Shown here: positions 50,401 through 60,647 of the stretch, in pieces
How the letters are laid out: the number at the start of each line of letters is the position of its first letter
How positions within the stretch are numbered: position 1 is the first letter of the stretch
Assembly (NCBI GenBank): GCA_026686845.1
Contig: JAIVEN010000003.1
Coordinates: 7,132,501-7,196,500, forward strand
Direction: 5' to 3'
Length of the DNA stretch: 64,000 bases
DNA from: Adenanthera pavonina
Taxonomy: Eukaryota > Streptophyta > Magnoliopsida > Fabales > Fabaceae
Translations under genes and position numbers: made by a program
The notes under the pieces: model-generated
What the model was told of the DNA's origin: nothing
Seen by the model: the letters and a program-made list of their open reading frames with translations, nothing else
The model's database searches: none

Positions 50401-53400
50401 TCTTTGACAAGGAATTTTTCTGCTTCAGTCACCAGGTGTAGCTATATTTGAATTTTTAGTTTGACCTATTGTTCTGAAGGTTATTTAAGAACAACAAAAC
50501 TATGAAAAGGGGTTCTGAGAAGTTAGAAACAAAGATACTAATGTCTTTATGAACGACATTTCAGCTTCAGCTGCTAAACTTGCAATATTTGGGCTGCTAG
50601 TTGATGTTGCTTGACTTGCTTAGTTTGCAATAACCTATTGTATTCTTAAGATTTTGTATAGGAAGAGCTCTTATCCTCAAAAATAAAGGAAAAATAAAGT
50701 GATTCAGAATGTAGCCAGATCACAAAACAAATACGAAGAGAAAGAACCCATTTCAATGGAAAATCCTGATTCAATACAGAGAAGCATGCTTTCTTCTTTT
50801 GATGGAAAACATGCTTCTCCAGCTTCTACCTTTTTATGGTTTGATGAGCAAAATTTGGCCTTTTTTCCCCTTTTGGCCTCTCAACTGACTGGCTTGAGAT
50901 AGTGAGAAATTGATTGCTCAGTTTCTATATTAGAAGGCTGAATTACTGCTAAGTTGCTTTTGATTTTGGCATTCATTAAAAATTAAAGAATATCCAGGAA
51001 AGAGAACTTCGGAAACATTGCCCCTGATGGTACCACGTTATCTTAAAATGTCCTCCTTTGAGGAGACTTTGAAGTATTAGGGGTAATTACATGAATACCC
51101 TTGATGCATGCATGAATATAGAGATGAAATATAAAAATATACCCAAGTAAAAAGTTAAAGCAGCTCTATCAATCTAGTTTATAATAATTTCAATGCACAT
51201 CTAAGTTCCTTCTTGCTCTGCTTATAAACCATTATAACTAATTCGAATATCAAGAAATATCACTGGATGCGGCTGTCATGAGACCTGCAGCTGCAATTTT
51301 CAATTTTATCTACAACGTTGCCTCTCATTTTGTGCTTACTTGACTATGTACGTATTGTCAAGTCTCTGTGTTTTTGCTGTGGCTGGCAGTCGACTCCATT
51401 TTGGCTTAATTCCTTTGACTCTTAAAGTGAATTAATTGACATATTAATTATTTTGATAATTCACAAGTTGCAGGTGCTTGCTGAAAAGCTGCCAGAACTT
51501 TTAGATTTCTCAAAAGATCTGGAGAGTTTGGAGGCTTCAACCAAGGTATCTTTTTCTATTCCATTGTCATATCAGGTGGTTTTATTGTTTTCTGATTTGT
51601 TGTGTGCTGAGCAAAATAAGTAATTATTCTATAATCCACACAGATACAATTGAAATATTTGGCAGAGGAAATGCAAGCTATTAATAAAGGACTAGAGAAA
51701 GTAGTTCAGGAATTGACTGTGTCAGAGAATGATGGGCCCGTGTCAGAAAATTTCTGCAAGGTACAATACTTTTGCAGGTCATCTAAATGCATTAGAGACT
51801 AACCTAAATTTCTAAATTTTTTCTAGTTCAGATTGATATATTGTAATAGAAGCTTGCAGTGTGAAAAACATTGGAGCATTATGGTTGGGGCTGCATCTTG
51901 TTATTGCATACTTGGGCCAGTTATGCAATGTCATATTCATTTACAGCCATACTTAAAAGCCCCAAGCCTTATTACCCTTCTGTAGGGCAACCCCCAACAC
52001 TCTTCTATGATGTACTGAGCAAAATATTTTCCGAAGTTTTGAACTTGAAATGGCACCCCACTCGTGTGTTTGGACAAGACTTGTGTAGCTGCAGTGTCCA
52101 ACATTAAACAAGAAAATAAACTGACATCATAACTGAAGCTTTTATTGATCGTGTTGGAAGGGCTGCTAATGAAAATGAGTCCTATTCTGAATTCTTCTCG
52201 ACCGACTGCAGAAGCTTCATCAATTATGATAGGATGAGGCTTGGATAATGCCACAATGGTGGATATATTCTTTTAGTAAATTACATTAGCTCGCTTGAGG
52301 TTTGGATAAATTGCAATTGATACTCCTCTTATTTTAAAAGTCGCACTAAACTCTCCTAATTTCTATCAATGAAGTTAATTTTCTATATAATATGCAATTC
52401 TTTAAAAATTAAAATTGATTAGTTGTCCTTACTGTCATATTAAGAATAAAATTGCATATTCATGTGGAATCTTAACATCAACTTAATTGCCTCTGTAGAA
52501 AATAATAATAAAATCACAATCTTATGTTAGTGCTGAAAGTCAACTTTTTTTTATATATAGAAAAATAAATTGGAAAGGAAGTTTCAGCAAATATATGTTG
52601 AAAGAGCCAATGTGCAATTTTTTTTTTAAAACAAGAGGGCATTTGGTGTAATTCAGACAAATCTCAGGAGTAGTTAGAGTAATTTACTCTAATTGTTTTA
52701 TTGGAATACAACTTACCTAGTATATTGACATTTGAATTCACCCTCTAATGCATTTGGTCTAAGGCTATCTATTAAATTTAGAAGGCATAAGTTTTACCTA
52801 TGGTGCTAATCACAAATCCTGGTACACCGATCAGCCTGTGGGGCAAATTATTCTGCTTTTGTCCAGTTCCATTTCAGGAGGCCTTGGCCTATAATGAAAA
52901 AGATGGCTCTCCAATATCAGAATTAAAATCAGGCAACTGACTGCCTTTAAATTATTACATATGAAATATAGCCCTCTTTCTTGGACCAAAAAAATATAGC
53001 CTTCTTCACTTAATGCATCTTAATTTATTTTTCTCAGAACACATTTTAAACGCATTTTCTTGATAATGTTCAGATTTTAAAGGAATTTCTTTCTGACGCT
53101 GAAGCTGAAGTGAGGTCATTGGCTCAACTTTATTCAAATGTGGTATGGATCACTTCTTTAACAGAGACTTTTGAGCTCACACGATGAAGCTCTGAAATGA
53201 CTAGTCACGTAATTGAATCTGGATGTACCAGGGCAGAAACGCAGATGCATTAGCTCAATACTTTGGAGAAGATCCTTCACGTTGTCCATTTGAACAAGGT
53301 AATCGCAACACTTAATTTCTTTAGTAGTCTATGTTATTAGGTTGCTTTAGCAGAAAAATATATGAAAAGGACCAAGGCTGATTCAATTTTTTAATTTACC

Positions 53401-53744
53401 ATTCGTTAGCTCTTCAATGTCCTTTGATTTTTTTTTTTGGTTGCAAATCTACACTACAGTAAATCTTTCTGTCAAAGAATTGAAGTGAGACATTGTTTAC
53501 ATTCCTTAAATGAAGTAATAACTTGCTGCAGCATTCTTATCGAGGATTTTTCTCTGTAGTTGTATCTACTCTACTCAACTTTGTGAGGATGTTTGAGCGA
53601 GCACATGAAGATAACTGCAAGCAGCTTGAATTCGAGAGAAAGAAGGCACTGAAGGAAGCAGAAAACGAGAGGTTGAAGTTAACTCCAAAAAAGGAGCCTG
53701 AAAACGTGATTCGTACTCCCATTGAGAGTGGCAATATTAAATGA
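41454..53744 (+). CDS. Class II formin with N-terminal PTEN-like domain
   Basis: Formins nucleate and elongate actin filaments. Seventeen exons: 41454-41526, 42417-43116, 43751-43972, 44083-46613, 46723-46852, 47208-47279, 47615-47713, 47839-47880, 48230-48310, 48414-48464, 48551-48632, 48871-48965, 51474-51545, 51644-51760, 53074-53142, 53232-53298 and 53560-53744, about 1562 residues. The PTEN-like region (1 to about 190) starts MALFRKFFYKKPPDGLLEIS and has HCERGGWP, keeping the Cys but lacking the catalytic Arg. The C2 region (about 200-335) holds DCVIMRLIPSMDGEGGCRP and FNTAFIRSNILMLNCDEIDV. FH1 is about 780-1130. FH2 follows, with LKPYHWLKLTR, SLGNALNHGTARG and RLDSLLKLTDTRARNNKMT. A basic coiled tail ends the protein. 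One base appears missing near 42491: codons up to IIG are in one frame, LREHFPDSSFMVFNF onward in the next. The intron after 48464 starts GC. A 3'UTR intron (about 53927-54028) is possible. Confidence 0.95.
44362..45090 (+). repeat. Six-copy ~41-residue repeat in the formin linker
   Basis: Between C2 and FH1 (about residues 426-668), exon 4 encodes six imperfect units of 40, 40, 41, 42, 42 and 38 residues. Pattern: L-[SP]-E-N-D-x-K-S-x-T-S-T-x-Q-x-K-x-x-I, then x-E-x-S-x-D-x-N-S-x-K-K-K-I-E-P-L-x-x-K-A. Units 4-6 are the most alike, suggesting more recent expansion at that end. The sequence is charged, Ser/Thr-rich and probably disordered. I do not know it as a named domain. Confidence 0.85.
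45442..45780 (+). repeat. Three-copy ~38-residue repeat at the start of formin FH1
   Basis: Three units of the pattern QPTSELMQPIVTQHPENIM then DKSKxSLVSPP with a Pro-rich tail (about residues 786-898). Each unit ends in a short polyproline stretch, so the array spaces several proline runs at the start of FH1. It is separate from the ~41-residue array upstream. Confidence 0.85.
48465..48550 (+). other. GC-AG intron in the formin FH2 region
   Basis: Exon 10 ends SASEE at 48464 and the intron starts GCAAGT (AG|GCAAGT is the usual context for GC donors). The acceptor TATCAG precedes ATCAGGAGTTCAG (IRSSVKLKRIM). Using the GT four bases later would break the frame, so the GC donor is favoured. 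Confidence 0.8.
48966..51473 (+). other. Large (2.5 kb) formin intron 12
   Basis: This intron separates HYLCK from VLAEKLPELLDF. It is much longer than its neighbours and includes a hAT-like fragment at 49996-50362. Short open frames inside have no known domain. Confidence 0.85.
49996..50362. mobile_element. Possible hAT-like fragment in formin intron 12
   Basis: The left edge reads CAGTGGTAGACC followed by TTGAGGGGGGTC; the right edge reads GGTCCTTCACTACC. The ends are weakly inverted, and the left edge resembles the CAGTGGCGGAC end of the element at 22332. No target duplication was found. Confidence 0.4.
52276..52687. mobile_element. MULE-like nonautonomous element in formin intron 14
   Basis: The left end reads GTAAATTACATTAGCTCGC then TTGAGGTTTGGATAAATTGC and CTCCTCTTATTTTAAAA. 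The right end on the minus strand reads GTAAATTACTCTAACTACTC then CTGAGATTTGTCTGAATTAC and GCCCTCTTGTTTTAAAA. The inverted repeats run about 65 bases. No perfect 9-bp target duplication was seen. Confidence 0.6.
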
Positions 53745-54602
53745 TCAAATATCAGAGGCCTCAAGTTGTTATCGAGCTCATGAACATAAAGTCTCATCCT
53801 GGAGCGGACAAAACGATTTCCTGTTGGCAGCTTCGACATTGATGATGGCACAAATGACTGATTATCAAATGTAAGATTTGTATTGCTGGTGACATATGGC
53901 TGAGGATGAGATTTATCCTAAGCGGTATGTCTTCAAAAACCCCGATTGTGATCTTTTGATCTATTGCAAGTCGTGAATTTTGGATTAATCTTCATTTCAT
54001 TCTTTGATTTGCTTTGTGTCTTGGCAGAAAAGCAGGAGCTTATGCCATTCAATTCGATGGGTGAGTGAGCTACTTGTAAAATAATGGCCAACAATTTTGG
54101 TGTACAAAGTATATATATGGTTTAGTTTTGCTCTGCTAGTTTGTTATGAGTATTGACTAATAGCGGTGTAAATGCTGGGACTTGATAAATTATCCAAATG
54201 AGTACATAGTGTAGCCTTTGCAATTTTGATTGGCGAATCATTCTGAGATTTATCAGATCATAAAATGAAATTGAGAAGTACAGAAAGTAGAAGTACTGCA
54301 AGCCTACCAGCCTACGAATTTTTCAATTTTAGTCCAAGCCATCCCTTTGATGGCTAATATCAAAATGTTAAATAGGATTCAAAGGTGAAGAGTGAGGACT
54401 ACTGATCGCGTTTCACTCCAATCTTCTTCTTCATTCTCATCTCTATCTTATTATCAATTCAGAAAATGAAATTGACAAGGTATAGAAAGGCAAATTGCAT
54501 ACTTCCATATTATACATGCATCATATATAGATTACTTAAGCTTAAAAATTCAATTGAGAGATCCTACCAATTTCCTAGCTACTTTCTAAGTATTCATTCT
54601 CT
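53745..54602. other. Convergent 3' region between formin and WRKY genes
   Basis: About 860 bases separate the two stop codons. It should hold both 3'UTRs. A candidate formin 3'UTR intron runs from GTATGTC near 53927 to CTTGGCAG near 54028. No other gene is seen. Confidence 0.6.
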
Positions 54603-55512
54603 TTACACTTCGGCAAGACTCAAATTAAGGTCAAGTTCTTCTTGTTGCTTACGTTGTTGGGAAGTGATGGAGTGGGCAACTGCTTCGGCTATGGATATGG
54701 TAAAGTTGGGATCTTTGATCAAGGAACCTACAAATTGTTCAATTCCTATGTTTCTCAGATCTTCAGTGGGCCTCCTATCTGTCAGAATCCAACTAGGAAG
54801 ACCAATGTCATCAATAATATTGTTGGTCGCTTCTTTAGGAGCACTTGGTTCCGCAACTCCATGGTTGTGTTCTCCTTCATAAGTTGCCACAAGGATAGAC
54901 CTGTCTTGTACGCATCTTTGTACCTACAATCATAAGTTTAGAGTCTCTTGATTAGACCGCCGCATTAATTTTCGTCTTCAAATCCTTCAGTAATCCAATC
55001 GCACAACTCAACTCATAATATGTAAATGGTGTTAAACGCTGAAACAAAAAGAAATGCTCATATGATATAACAATGGAAGAACCATGCGAGCTTCATGGTC
55101 ATGAAAGGAACCAATTAATTATTGTCAAAGAACAAAAAATATCCTAGCTAGTCCTCTGAACCTAACCCCATTTTGGCATTTCTATATCAGTTCTTTGTGC
55201 CACCGAACCAAAACATTCGAATTCTGTCCGACCAATAGTTACATTACATATATAGTACTCGATGTCCGACTTATATTTTATATTTATAAACTTCAAAACT
55301 GTACAAATCATCAGGAGATATAAATGCATGTGCATCATATATATATATATATATACCTTCTTTTTGACTGGGCAGTTTGGAGACATGGAGCACCTGAAGT
55401 AAGCTCGAGGCGAAGGATTGTCTTTCGTAACCTTCTGACCATACTTCCTCCACTGATATCCGTCTCTTACTATCTATATTCCGAGGGAATTTTTTAAATA
55501 AAATAAATTAAT

Positions 55513-55543
<31 letters not shown>

Positions 55544-55998
55544 ATGAACTTCATGATACAATCTGAACTAGCTTGTACTTATTATTTCAGACATACCATA
55601 CTATTGTCCTTGGGATGTGTTCTGGCGAAGATCTGAAGTGGCTTATGTGCTACGGGGAATTCAATTCTTGGTCTTTTGTTCGTATCATAACCAGGCACTG
55701 ACGCAATTTGATTCGATTCCGTGCCTCTTATTTCTTCAAGTTGAGACTGCATTTTTTGGTATTTGCTGTTCAGAACTTGAAGCATCACTCTTAGAGTCTT
55801 ATTCTCGTCTCTTACACGTTTCAGCTCTGATTGGAGAGTTTCTTCCTGCAGAATTAACAAACAAATATGTCTATGAATAATTTCTCGGAGTTGTACGTAC
55901 GTACCCAGAAAGCAGAACAAGAAGAATTAGATCAAGGTACAAAACAAGCAAACAGAGGAGCAGAAATTAAGGAGAAACACAGATACGTTTACATCCAT
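54603..55998 (-). CDS. Group IIa WRKY transcription factor (WRKY18/40/60-like)
   Basis: WRKY proteins bind W-box DNA (TTGAC); group IIa members regulate defence and ABA responses. Exons: 55998-55993, 55845-55597, 55473-55357 and 54923-54603, about 230 residues. Exon 2 encodes a leucine-zipper-like segment (LQSELKRVRDENKTLRVML) and a basic KRPR nuclear-signal candidate. Exon 3 carries DGYQWRKYGQKVTKDNPSPR and CSMSPNC. The intron lies after CPVKKK, before VQRC, the V-type position of groups IIa/IIb. Exon 4 completes the C-X5-C-X23-H-X-H zinc finger (TYEGEHNH). The C-terminus ends EELDLNLSLAEV, an LxLxL (EAR-like) motif that may recruit TOPLESS-type corepressors. Exon 1 is tiny and least certain: donor after GAT (MD) or after AAC (MDVN), both in phase. 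The N-terminus is shorter than in most family members. Confidence 0.93.
55511..55545. repeat. (AT)n microsatellite in WRKY intron 2
   Basis: Two AT dinucleotide runs separated by TTTA lie between WRKY exons 2 and 3. A second AT run lies at about 55338-55355, right after the exon 3 donor. Confidence 0.85.
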
Positions 55999-56087
55999 GG
56001 CATGAAGTTGATGGAGCTTCAAACACAAGGAGAAGAATCCGTATTTAGTGTAAATTTTAAGACTGGAACATTGAAGGAGGTCTTGAT

Positions 56088-56095
56088 TATTTATA
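56088..56095 (-). promoter_or_regulatory. TATA box candidate for the WRKY gene
   Basis: The minus strand reads TATAAATA about 90 bases upstream of the inferred ATG, which leaves room for a ~60-base leader. Confidence 0.55.
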
Positions 56096-56312
56096 ATAGG
56101 ATTGTGGGGTAGTTAAAGAGGGAGACTAAGACGAGAAAAATTCTTTTGGTGGCTGCTTTTTCCCCTGCGAATCATGTAGCTTGATTTGGGTCGTGGGTTA
56201 AATATTTCTCGATTCAACTCCATGTGGTGGAAAAACAGAGGTTTGTGAGGATATACAAGAATTAATTCCTTGAACAGTATTGTATACGACAATCATTATA
56301 ACGTAGCGTGAA

Positions 56313-56320
56313 TGACGTCA
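56313..56320. promoter_or_regulatory. TGACGTCA palindrome (bZIP/TGA-factor site) upstream of the WRKY gene
   Basis: A perfect TGACGTCA lies about 315 bases upstream of the WRKY start codon, with TCACGTTTCC and CGACGTG nearby (about 56390-56410). TGA-type bZIP factors bind such sites in defence promoters; the link here is inferred. Confidence 0.5.
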
Positions 56321-56419
56321 CCAAGATGACCTAGGCCTGTTACTCCTTTCTGCTCTAGTCAGGGACGCCAGCTTTCGAGTGTAATTCATCGTCACGTTTC
56401 CGACGTGTTCCCAGGGGTG

Positions 56420-58274
56420 AAAGGAAATTTATGGACACCGGGTCTTTATTTAAAGTCATCAGCTACAGTATTTAATTAATTATTGTATAAATGTGATTGG
56501 TAGCTAATCTATAATTAAAAGACCATGCACACTTCACCTTATTACAAGACTCTGCACACTTCACAGACAAATCAATTTTCTTTCAATATTCTTGATTTAA
56601 AATTTTCACATTTAACGTATTGAGCATAATTTCTCATGAGTATATTTAAGACCTTCATTAAGGGTAAATTGGGAATTTTTTGAAATTTTTGTAAATTTTT
56701 TTTATAGATTTTGACAGATTTCACTAATTTTATTTTAACTTATTTTCTCGGTTTTTTAAATTTAGTTGAAAGGCTCTTGTAATAAATACAAGATAGGAAA
56801 TTTTATTATAATATAGTAATTATTTTTCTCCCAAAAAAAGGTATTCTTACTCAAGAATATAATAATAGACCTAGAGAAAAGCCTATGATTAAAAATGAAA
56901 AGTTTTGATTGTATTATTGCATAAAAATATATCATTTTTATTTCTTCAGATCACATGTCGCATCAAAATATTTTTAATTTTTATAGGATGTGGGCACTCT
57001 CAAGCTACATTTTTATATTAGAGAGGCTACACATGCTTTTCTGGAGGGGTTATTTTGAATATGAAAAAAGAAAAGTTGGAGGACTAAATGGAATTTTTTA
57101 TTTTTGTAGGTGCAAAAAATTGAGACCAATGTGACCGTTTATTGACTAAATCAAAACTTTATCTTTACAAGATCAAATTAAAAGAAAAATAATTTTTATC
57201 AATTTAAATTGATATGAGTTACAGAGGCTCTCGTGCAAGTAGTCAAAAGTTTAATTTATAACTCTTATATATAGAACAAATTTAGTTGAAAAGGGTCTAT
57301 CCTTTATTCTTAATACTCAATGGATGTATACTCCTTCTAACTTATGACAAAAAAGAAAAAAATTTCAATAATGAAGTAATTAATTACTCTAAATTTAATT
57401 TATTCTAAATGTTAAAAAGTAATTACTTTTGCTGCCATAATTATTTTATATTGACAAAAAGCATATTTAATACTTATTATATTATAGAATCAATAAATGT
57501 AAGACTATATATTTTGGACTAAATTAGTGTAATTGCATCCTATTCCTATCTTTTGTCACCTGAAGGTGTACATGTTTTAATTTCAAGGAAAAATAAGCGT
57601 ATTTTTTTGTTGTTGTATATTAAGAATTTTTTTTTACTGATAATAAGGATTAACCCCCTCAAAGTACCAAGAGTATTTTATGTGAATATTTAATATTCAA
57701 TTCAATATAAAATATAAAATTTATAATAAATTAGAAATACTTGTGATGCAGGGCCAAAAAAAAAAATCTAATTATACTGCAAAACTCGAACCATTCAAAA
57801 CCAGAGAACGCCTGTGATACGGAAGAGTTGTTGATGACCGAAGACCGGGAGGGATTTTCATGGAATCTTGCCTTAAATTGTCTAGAAAATCTAACACTTT
57901 AGATAAATACAGACAAGAAAATCTATCACCAAGTAAAAATTATTTTCCTTGCAGAGAAAATCCTGTTTATATCAAAGCATTCCTCTGCTGTACATTTTGT
58001 TAATTAATATATCCATTTTAACCCAAAAAAAAAATATCCTGCTTATTTTTTCTATGCTGAACTTCTTTTATTGTTAGCATCGTAAAGCGACACAAAACAA
58101 TTAGTATTCCACTAAATAAAGACTCTTGCTCGATTTAATTAGCACCCAATTACATTATTGAAGACAACGATCAGAACAAAAAATATACTATTGCATTAAA
58201 TGAATAGTAATATGCTCTCTCTTGTCTTTTTTATAATGTGTTTTTAAGCACTGCATGAGTATTAAAGAGAATTA
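56420..58274. other. Gene-free AT-rich stretch upstream of the WRKY gene
   Basis: No gene is seen. TTGACT and TGACC W-box-like cores near 57140-57155 could matter to the WRKY gene but are expected by chance at this base composition. Confidence 0.4.
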
Positions 58275-58556
58275 CTCCCTCCGTTCCTTGATATAAGGGA
58301 CAATTGGGAGAGCTTCCCTGTTTCAAAATATAAGGGACACATGGGGTTTGTCTGGTGTATTTAATAATTTTTTTTAAAAATACCACTAATTAAGATGATA
58401 TGTTTTCAATATAATTTATTTATATTAATTGTATGATAGAAGAGTTATTAACATTAAATAGGAGTATTTTTGGAAACTACTTTACATTCCAGATAAATTT
58501 ATTATTTTCCTTAGTCTGTGTGATTTTGTCTTCTGTCCCTTATATTAAGAAATAGA
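58275..58556. mobile_element. Stowaway-like MITE (same family as 24178)
   Basis: It begins CTCCCTCCGTTCCTTGATAT after TA (58273-58274) and shares most of its body with the element at 24178-24467. The right end (TATATTAAGAAATAGAGACA) has decayed, so the right TA is lost. Confidence 0.75.
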
Positions 58557-58830
58557 GACAGTGGTTACATTCTTAAATTTATAAAGAAAAAAAAGAATAT
58601 AAGATTTTAATTTTACCTTTACTAATTAAAATAATATAAATTTCATTAAATTAGTTATTATTATGTGGAAAGATAGACAATTGACCAATAAAAAAGACTT
58701 TGAGATTCTTAATCAAATCACAATAGACCAATTAAAATACTACTGATTATACAATGTACAAGGTAAAAATTAAATAATTAAGGGTAAAAAAGAAAAATCA
58801 GATTATAATATTATATATTATCTCCATTTC

Positions 58831-59146
58831 TTTTTATATATCATTTAAAGTTTTAGCATAAAAAATATAATTAATTTGTTAGAATTTCTTTTAAATTTCC
58901 TAATATGTCATTTAATAAATGAGAAAATAAAAAAGAATAATTAATATTATCTTTAATTTTAAAAAATTAACGTATAATTAGAAAATTATTAATTAATATT
59001 GTCTTAAAATTTAAAAAGTGACAAATAAAAAAATAAAAATTTTCTTAAAAAGTGATAGTTACACAAAAAATAGTAGGAGTAACATCTTATATCTGAAACT
59101 AAAAAAATTTTTTAGAAGACACTTTATAAAAATTTCTTGAGGGAGT
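58831..59146. mobile_element. Possible Stowaway-like MITE
   Basis: The left edge TCTCCATTTCTTTTTATATA, preceded by TA, is weakly mirrored at the right edge by the complement of TTTCTTGAGGGAG, followed by TA. The middle is AT-rich. Confidence 0.35.
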
Positions 59147-59641
59147 ACTTACACATTTGCTGACTTTGGAGTAATTAGTTTATTTATGTATAAAAGAAAT
59201 TGATTAGTGCAATAAGAGCATTGAATTTATGTACTCCTGAGTTGTAGTTAAGGGGAAAAATTAAAAAGAGAAAGAAAGAATGAAAGTGTGTGGGTGCCGG
59301 CGGCGAGAAAGTCAATGGGAATTTGAAAGTCAATCACGTAACGTAATAGTCGGACTCAGTCACCCACTCTTAAATAAACAACCAATGCGCTAAGAATCCA
59401 GCTCATGCACGTAATTGTGAATTCAATTCCCCCTATATTTGACATTTTCTGCATTTCATCAATTTCCACTTCAGAATACTTATTTTTTTCTCTTAATACA
59501 TTGTAAAAATTAAACTACAAAAATTCGTAATAAAATAGATAATAAAATTTTTTGAAATGGTTTCACTGAATTTAGCCAATTGTCTTATTGAAAAATAGAA
59601 TGCATGACATCAAAACACATTTGCTACAAAAGAATGATTAA

Positions 59642-60644
59642 CAACCTATTTGGTTCATTGGGGGGTTATGTGAAATAGTGGGCTTTAAATCACATGAGTT
59701 AATAGTGGGCTGTTCACCTTAATTGCTGTGAAGAAAATTGTATCTATTTTGTCAAGCGAAGACCATCACATCACTGTGAAAGAAATACAAGAGTCTAAAT
59801 TGCCCTTCACAACAAAAAAAAAGACATGCCCATCTTCTTCCTTCTCCATCCTTCGATATCATCATTTGGCCCCCTCTCCTCATTGATCTGCGTTGTCGCC
59901 ACTAGCACCATCACCGACATCATTGCCCTCATCATCATAGGCATCCACCTCTGTCCAGATCTAAACCCATTGATGCAACCTTCTTCCTTGTCAGACTCTC
60001 ATTGTCGTCCACTGTTCTTGTTTGTCCACTATCAAACCCTCATCTTCCAGATCGATCCTTACTACCTTCAAACTCGCTCTTCTCAATGGAGGTTTGTCTT
60101 TGAACTCGATCTACAAACTCACTTTTTGAACTCCTCCCTGGTTCAGCAATGGCGCTGAAGAACCTTTGATCTTCATCATTGGCCACGAGTTTGATGAAGC
60201 TAAGCTTCATCACGGTGAGAGATTGAGGTGGAAGGAGGAAAAAGTTCCAAATCTAGCAAGGAGCTTCATCATCATTTCAATTTTTTTTTATTTTTTGTTT
60301 TATATTTTGCTGGCTATATTTGTTCTTTTGTCGGAGATGGTGGAGGAAGGAGTGAGAGATTGAAGTGGAAGGAGCAAGGAGTGGCCGTCAGTGATGCAAA
60401 AGTAGATGGACGAAGGTAGTGGAGAAGGGAAGGAGAAAGAAATAAGGAAGTGTTTTTTTAATCCAAGGACACTTTAGTCTTTTCTAATTTATCTATATTT
60501 AATTAAATATAAAAAATAAATTTATTTCCCACATTATCAATACCATACCAAACAAACTCACTTATAATCATTATCTAATTACATCATTTTACACTTTTTT
60601 CATCACATTAGTTAACTCCTATACTGATTGAATCAAACGAACTG
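59642..60644. mobile_element. PIF/Harbinger-like nonautonomous element, 1003 bp
   Basis: It begins CAACCTATTTGGTTCA and ends TGAATCAAACGAACTG; these are inverted repeats of 16 bases with several mismatches. It is flanked by TAA at 59639-59641 and 60645-60647. The interior (about 59826-60420) is unusually GC-rich for this window and open in one frame (59826-60158), but shows no transposase or host domain I recognise. The interior may be a captured gene piece. Confidence 0.7.
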
Positions 60645-60647
60645 TAA

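Noticed and set aside
59826..60158. 110-residue frame as a host protein-coding gene
   Set aside because: It lies wholly inside a TAA-flanked transposon-like element and shows no known domain.
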